Assembly (NCBI RefSeq): GCF_004785955.1 | Contig: NZ_ML214300.1 | Span: forward strand, 609,223 to 673,222 | DNA from: Halostella litorea | GTDB taxonomy: Archaea; Halobacteriota; Halobacteria; Halobacteriales; Natronoarchaeaceae | DNA: 64,000 bases | Reading direction: 5' to 3' | Program-made: the position numbers and the translations under genes | The notes under the pieces: generated by a model | The model's database searches: none | Seen by the model: the letters and a program-made list of their open reading frames with translations, nothing else | What the model was told of the DNA's origin: nothing | In this document: piece after piece, positions 59,836-64,000 of the stretch | Position numbering within the stretch: position 1 is the first letter of the stretch | How the letters are laid out: every line of letters starts with the position of its first letter

Positions 59836-60320
59836 GCGTCGCCCTCCAGTCGGACCGCGAAGCCGCCGTCGACCCGCTCGACGACGACGGCGGTTTCGCC
59901 GTCGCTCGCCCACGTCCCGTTCACCGAGTCGACCGAGGCGGGGAGCGCGAGCCGCGACCGCCCGCCGACCGCAGGATCGGGGTGGTCGAGGACGAGCGCC
60001 TCGCCGTCGGCCCGGACCCGGTACCGGTCGCCGCGGATCCGGTCCGGGAGGTCGATACGGACGCGCGCCGAGTCGACGGCCGGGCTCGACGGCACCGCCC
60101 GCTGGACGCCGTGGGCCGCCGTCGCCAGCGCCCGGTCCCCGAGTTCGGCCCCCGCCGCGTTCCGGTACTCCGGCACCGCGTTGCCGTACAGCGACGCGGT
60201 CAGCAGCGAGACGTAGAGGACGACGACCGCGACCTCCAGCGCCTTCCCGACGACGGGGGTCACGCCGCGGTCGGCCGCCCGCCCGCGGCGGCCGTTCGTC
60301 CCCGGGGGGCGGTCAGCCAT
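59832..60320 (-). CDS. Pilus-operon protein (DUF7266-like)
   Basis: A 162-residue protein. A cytoplasmic basic lead (RGRAADRGVTPVVG) precedes one helix (KALEVAVVVLYVSLLTASLYG), and a beta-rich domain follows. The RGVTPVVG sequence resembles the start of haloarchaeal pilin domains. It overlaps its neighbours by four and eight bases. Role unknown. Confidence 0.7.
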   Translation of the reverse strand: MADRPPGTNGRRGRAADRGVTPVVGKALEVAVVVLYVSLLTASLYGNAVPEYRNAAGAELGDRALATAAHGVQRAVPSSPAVDSARVRIDLPDRIRGDRYRVRADGEALVLDHPDPAVGGRSRLALPASVDSVNGTWASDGETAVVVERVDGGFAVRLEGDA

Positions 60321-61071
60321 GGCCCACCTCCAGGCGCACGTCGTGGACCACGAGGTACGCCGTCCGGTCGCCGGGGAACCGCGCGACGACGCTCCCGACG
60401 CCGTCGCCGTCGAAGTCGCGATCTGCGGCGACGACGGTGGCGTTCAGCCGCTCGAAGTGCGAGCGCCACGCCGCCGGCGTCCGCGTCTCGACGGCGACGC
60501 GGTACGTCCCGTTCCCGAGCGCCCGCCGGTCGTGGCTGACGTTCGTCCGGAGGACGAGGTCGGTGCCGGCGTTGCCCCCGACCGAGTAGTCGTCGGCGTT
60601 CAACCGCGCCGCGCCGACGACGAGGACGCCGCCGGCCCGCCGGCTGGCGGTGATCGGCGGCGGCCGGTACATCCGGGAGCCGCCGCCGTCGCCGCGGACG
60701 ACGGCCCCCGAGAGCGTCCGCACCGTCCGGTCGCCGGACTCGTACACCAGCGCGTCCACGGCCACCGTCGCGGCGACGCCGGAGCCGTTCAGCACCCGCA
60801 GGTCGCGGTCAGCGGTCGAGAACGTGCCGCCGGAGACGGCGACCCGGCCGCGCCGGTGGCCGGTCGTCTCGACCGGGCGGATCGCCTCCTCGAAGCCGTC
60901 GGCGACGCGGTCGGCGTCCGCCGTCGCCGCGTTGCTCTGAACGACCGCGCCGATGCTCGCCGTCAGCGCGCCGAGCGCGATCACCGTGATCCCGAGGAGG
61001 ACGGCGACGCCGACGACGTTCGACTGGCCGCGGCCGGCCGCCCCGTTCGGTGCGTCACGGCCGCGAATCAC
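60313..61071 (-). CDS. Pilin/archaellin-like protein (DUF7289-like)
   Basis: A 252-residue protein with the strongest pilin N-terminus of the group: RGQSNVVGVAVLLGITVIAL then ALTASIGAVVQS. Processing by a prepilin peptidase at the polar/hydrophobic border is plausible. The C-terminal 200 residues are extracellular beta-rich sequence with NxS/T sequons. The GTG start at 61071 overlaps the pilC stop as GTGA. It may be the major subunit of the system. Confidence 0.75.
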   Translation of the reverse strand: MIRGRDAPNGAAGRGQSNVVGVAVLLGITVIALGALTASIGAVVQSNAATADADRVADGFEEAIRPVETTGHRRGRVAVSGGTFSTADRDLRVLNGSGVAATVAVDALVYESGDRTVRTLSGAVVRGDGGGSRMYRPPPITASRRAGGVLVVGAARLNADDYSVGGNAGTDLVLRTNVSHDRRALGNGTYRVAVETRTPAAWRSHFERLNATVVAADRDFDGDGVGSVVARFPGDRTAYLVVHDVRLEVGHG

Positions 61072-62981
61072 GTCATCCCCACCCCCGCGAACACGAAGTA
61101 CGCGACCAGCACGAGCAGGCCGGAGTGCAGCAGCGCGTCGTACCGGCCGCGGCTCGCCATGCCGGCGAACCAGCCGCTCGCGAGCATCGTCGCCTGCGTG
61201 ACGACGTAGAAGCGTCGGCGCTCCCGGGCGGGGTCTATCGCGTTCGGGTCGAACGTCGAGACGTCCCCGACGGCCGATAGCTGGGCGAAGCCGTCGATGA
61301 CGTAGCCGTCGACGGCGACGACGATGCCGACGATGAGCAGGGCGGTCGTCCACCCGACCGCGACGTAGACGAGCATCGCGTTCCGCAGCGCCTTCTTCTC
61401 GTGGTAGAGCCGCCCCACCTCGGTCTGGAGCGTGTCGAACACGTCCTCGGCGTCGCTGCCGGCCTCGAGCGCGCCGGTGACCAGTCCCATCGTCTGCTCG
61501 GCCAGCGGCGTGCCGACGCGGTCGACGAACCGGTCGAGCGCCGCGGTCCGGAGGTCGCCGTCGTACGTCGTGAGGTTGGCGTTGAACGCCAGGTCCGCCA
61601 CGTCGTCGTCCAGGGCCCCGAGGTCGACGTCCCGCGCGACGACGGCGACCGCTTCCGAGAGCGGCCGGCCCAAACTGACGTGGCTGGACACCGCGTGGAC
61701 GAAGTCCTTTATCTCGCGGTCCTTCGCGTCGTCGATCCGCGCCCGCCGCGCCGCGACCAGCCCGACGGGGACGGCGAACGTCGCGTAGCCGAGCACCGCG
61801 ACGTCGACCGGGTCGTACGCCAGTGCGAGGAGGAGTCCCGCGACCGCGACGGCCAGCGGAGTCGCCGCGAGCGTCGCGCTCGCCGGGTTCGTCGTGACCG
61901 AGCGGAGCGTCGCCAGCGCGCCCTCGGGGCGGCGGTAGCGGGGCAGCGACTGCCCCGGCGGCCTGAGCGCGCCGACCAGCCAGGCGGCGGTCGCGCCGAC
62001 GACGAGGACGAACGCCGCGCTGCCGTACACGAGCAGGCCGCGGACCGTCGCCGTCCCGACCGGCGTCGCCACGGGCGCGCTCAGTTCGGGCGAGAGCACG
62101 CTCATCACCGTCAGGACGATGACGAGCAGCGCCGGGAGGACCAGCAGGACGATGAACAGCTCCGCGAGCAGTTCGAGAAAACCCTCGGCCTGCTCGCGGG
62201 CGCGCTGCTGGCGGTGGGAGAGCATCCGGCTCTCAAGCCGCAGGTAGGAGGCCAGCTCGTCCGCGCCCTGGTCGGCGTGTTCGCGGAACTTCAGCAGGAA
62301 CGGGGCCAGGGTGTCCCGCGAGGGCGTGTCGCGGGCGACGATCCGGAGGCCCTCGTCCAGGCTCCCCGTCAGCGCCGCCTTGTTCAGCGCCTTCCGGCAC
62401 GCGACGGCGGTGTCGCCGTACGCGCTCCGGTTGTCGGCGACCTTGCGCAGCATCGTCCGCGGGCTGTCGCTCCCCGTCGAGAGCGCGTGGAGGTAGCGGA
62501 CCGCGCCGGGGAGCGTCCGTCGGACGTTCGCACGCCGGGAGCGCGCCAGCCAGCCCAGATACCGGCTGCCGAGCGCGACCGTCGCCCGCTTCCCGAGCGC
62601 GCCGGCGAGCGCCGCGCCGCCGGCCGCGAGGACGACCCGGGGGACGCCGCCGACCGCGACCCGGTTCACCACGGGCAGGCCGTCGTGGACGAACGCGGCG
62701 ACCGCCGCCACGCGCTCCGCCGGCACCGTCATCCCGACGGCGAACGCGGCGGCGGCGAGCGCGGCGAAGGCGACCCACGAGAGCGCGTACACACGGGCGA
62801 CGTACACGCCGAAGCTCACCTGCAGGTCCGTTCCCCGGTACTGCTTGCGGTCGGCGTCGTGGCGCGCCCCGTCCGCGTGTCTGGAGAACAGCGCGTACAG
62901 CAGCCGGTCGAGCGCGGCCATCGGCCGGCCGAGCCGACGGGACGACGCGTTCGACCGGCCGGCGGCCTCCGCGCCGGTCAT
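61068..62981 (-). CDS. pilC: Type IV pilus/type II secretion membrane protein PilC (TadC/GspF family)
   Basis: A 637-residue polytopic membrane protein with two T2SF domains. The first (about residues 150-300, including VRYLHALSTGSDSPRTMLRK) and the second (about 440-560, with VHAVSSHVSLGRPLSEAVAV) are separated and flanked by membrane helices, as in archaeal PilC/FlaJ. It is the platform on which the PilB ATPase drives pilin assembly. Its start overlaps the pilB stop by four bases. Confidence 0.88.
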   Translation of the reverse strand: MTGAEAAGRSNASSRRLGRPMAALDRLLYALFSRHADGARHDADRKQYRGTDLQVSFGVYVARVYALSWVAFAALAAAAFAVGMTVPAERVAAVAAFVHDGLPVVNRVAVGGVPRVVLAAGGAALAGALGKRATVALGSRYLGWLARSRRANVRRTLPGAVRYLHALSTGSDSPRTMLRKVADNRSAYGDTAVACRKALNKAALTGSLDEGLRIVARDTPSRDTLAPFLLKFREHADQGADELASYLRLESRMLSHRQQRAREQAEGFLELLAELFIVLLVLPALLVIVLTVMSVLSPELSAPVATPVGTATVRGLLVYGSAAFVLVVGATAAWLVGALRPPGQSLPRYRRPEGALATLRSVTTNPASATLAATPLAVAVAGLLLALAYDPVDVAVLGYATFAVPVGLVAARRARIDDAKDREIKDFVHAVSSHVSLGRPLSEAVAVVARDVDLGALDDDVADLAFNANLTTYDGDLRTAALDRFVDRVGTPLAEQTMGLVTGALEAGSDAEDVFDTLQTEVGRLYHEKKALRNAMLVYVAVGWTTALLIVGIVVAVDGYVIDGFAQLSAVGDVSTFDPNAIDPARERRRFYVVTQATMLASGWFAGMASRGRYDALLHSGLLVLVAYFVFAGVGMT

Positions 62982-64000
62982 CCCTCACCACCGACGGGGC
63001 CGCGGTCGCTCGCCGCCCGCTCGACCGTCGCCGCCTCGTTTGTCTCCAGGTCAGCGAGGAAGTCAAACAGCGCGTCGAAGTCGCGGACGCCCTCCCTGAC
63101 GAGGTACTGGACGTAGCCGTGCTTGCGGTGGAACTCCGCCTCGACGGCCTCGACCGACCGGTCCGTGCGGTCGGCGAGCCGGTGGAACACGCGGAGGCCG
63201 TTGTGCCGCTCCGCGGCGTCGGTCCCGGGCATGTCTGGGTGGGCGTAGTCGAACGTGAACCCGCCGTCGCTCCCGCGGCTGGCGACCGTGTTCCAGCAGA
63301 CCGTCGTGTCGCCCTTCTCGACGGTGCCGCGGTCGGAGCCGTCGCCGAGGTCGTCGAACGCCTCGCCGCCGAGGAACTCCACGACGCGGCCAGCGTAGCG
63401 CTCGCCGTCGACGTGTTTCGGGAACACGACGAGGTCGATCTCGGTGAGCAGGTACGGCGGGAGCCCCTGCTCGACGACGCGGTTGACGAGCTTCTCGACG
63501 TCCTCGGCGTGGGTCGTCCCGATGACCCCGTGGCCGGTGTTCAGCGTCTCCGCGAACGTCTCGAAGCTCGCCGGCGTGTTGATCTCGGCGATCACCTCGA
63601 CGTCGGGGTTGAGGTAGTTGCATTCGGTCATCAGGTCGGCCATCGACACCTGCTTGAACTCGTTCTCGTGGTCGCGGGTCGTCAGCGAGACGCCGGTCTC
63701 GTGGGGCAGGCGGACCTCCCGGGAGCCCTCGTCGATGCTGATCGGGCGGTCCTCGAAGGGGATGAAGGGCATGTGTGCATTCATCAGCGTCGTCTTGCCG
63801 ACGCCGGTCGGGCCGGAGAACAGCACGACGCAGTGGTGCTCGTACAGCATCCACAGCAGCGCCACCAGTTCGGTCGGGAGGCTGTTCCCCTCCACGAGGT
63901 CGACCGGGGTCATCGCATCGGGCGCTTGCTTGCGGATCGAGACGTGGGGGCCGTCCTCGCTGATGACGGGGAGCGCGACCGCACAGCGGATCGTCACGTC
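62978..64000 (-). CDS. pilB: Type II/IV secretion ATPase PilB, C-terminal part (5' end outside window)
   Basis: The last 340 or so residues of an assembly ATPase; the frame stays open to the window edge. Visible motifs are Walker A SGPTGVGKTTLMNAH, the Asp box SIDEGSREVRLPHE, Walker B VIAEINTPASFETFAETLNT and the His box GVIGTTHAEDVEKLV. The C-terminal 110 residues are a haloarchaeal extension. It powers pilin extrusion with PilC directly downstream. Confidence 0.9.
   Translation of the reverse strand, partial: DVTIRCAVALPVISEDGPHVSIRKQAPDAMTPVDLVEGNSLPTELVALLWMLYEHHCVVLFSGPTGVGKTTLMNAHMPFIPFEDRPISIDEGSREVRLPHETGVSLTTRDHENEFKQVSMADLMTECNYLNPDVEVIAEINTPASFETFAETLNTGHGVIGTTHAEDVEKLVNRVVEQGLPPYLLTEIDLVVFPKHVDGERYAGRVVEFLGGEAFDDLGDGSDRGTVEKGDTTVCWNTVASRGSDGGFTFDYAHPDMPGTDAAERHNGLRVFHRLADRTDRSVEAVEAEFHRKHGYVQYLVREGVRDFDALFDFLADLETNEAATVERAASDRGPVGGEG

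Overview
The window is a piece of a haloarchaeal main chromosome. It has very high GC, GTC/GAC-rich codon use and strongly acidic proteins. The core genes are archaeal: aIF1 and aIF2-beta, ribosomal protein L15e, RIO2 kinase, FtsZ2 and NcsA. Several small families present are known mainly or only from Halobacteria (HalOD1 and DUF7344-like domains, small zinc-ribbon proteins). Many genes have a TATA-like box about 25-33 bases before the start codon and so look leaderless. No insertion sequence, CRISPR array or rRNA gene was recognised.

Layout, 1-7000: the tail of aconitase, RimI acetyltransferase, a PAS histidine kinase, two adjacent uncharacterised haloarchaeal proteins, a Nudix hydrolase, a rhodanese, aIF1, a tiny membrane protein, L15e, and a divergent HalOD1/winged-helix pair. 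7000-14700 is a nitrogen-oxide respiration segment: quinol-type nitric oxide reductase, NosY-NosF, a NosD with a NosL-like front half, and a two-domain multicopper oxidase. Neither nosZ nor a classical nirK is in view. 15000-25800: a channel-like membrane protein with an NAD-binding RCK domain and an odd filter, RIO2, a lipoate ligase-type protein, endonuclease IV, a methyltransferase, a glycosyltransferase, a MinD-like protein that lacks both P-loop lysines, an alpha/beta hydrolase, NcsA and a membrane protein.

25800-28150 is the cell-division locus cdrL, cdrS-ftsZ2, with a dense set of inverted repeats in the cdrS promoter, followed by tRNA-Tyr. The stretch after the tRNA (28154-29541) is poorer in GC and holds one lipoprotein gene plus unassigned DNA. 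29600-43400 carries TrkH, an HTH protein, an SMR exporter, a thioesterase, a flavin-dependent oxidoreductase, a four-gene BMP-type nucleoside/sugar ABC transporter, an arylsulfotransferase-like protein, small zinc proteins, aIF2-beta and UspA.

43534-52515 is one tight operon for late cobalamin synthesis and salvage. It runs HAD, cbiB, cobS, cobY, cobT-like, cobD, cbiZ, cbiA, cob(I)alamin adenosyltransferase and cbiP, and most junctions overlap by 4 to 16 bases. 52743-57834 has a canonical MinD-like ATPase with an overlapping partner, a surface glycoprotein and a GAF-PAS-LOV histidine kinase that should sense blue light. 58171-64000 is a type IV pilus-type operon: pilB (cut by the window end), pilC and five small pilin-like or envelope proteins, chained by 4- to 8-base overlaps.

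The most interesting items are the LOV kinase, the cdrS-ftsZ2 operator array, the double type-1-copper multicopper oxidase beside the nitric oxide reductase, the lysine-less MinD-like protein, and the channel-like protein without a TVGYG filter.
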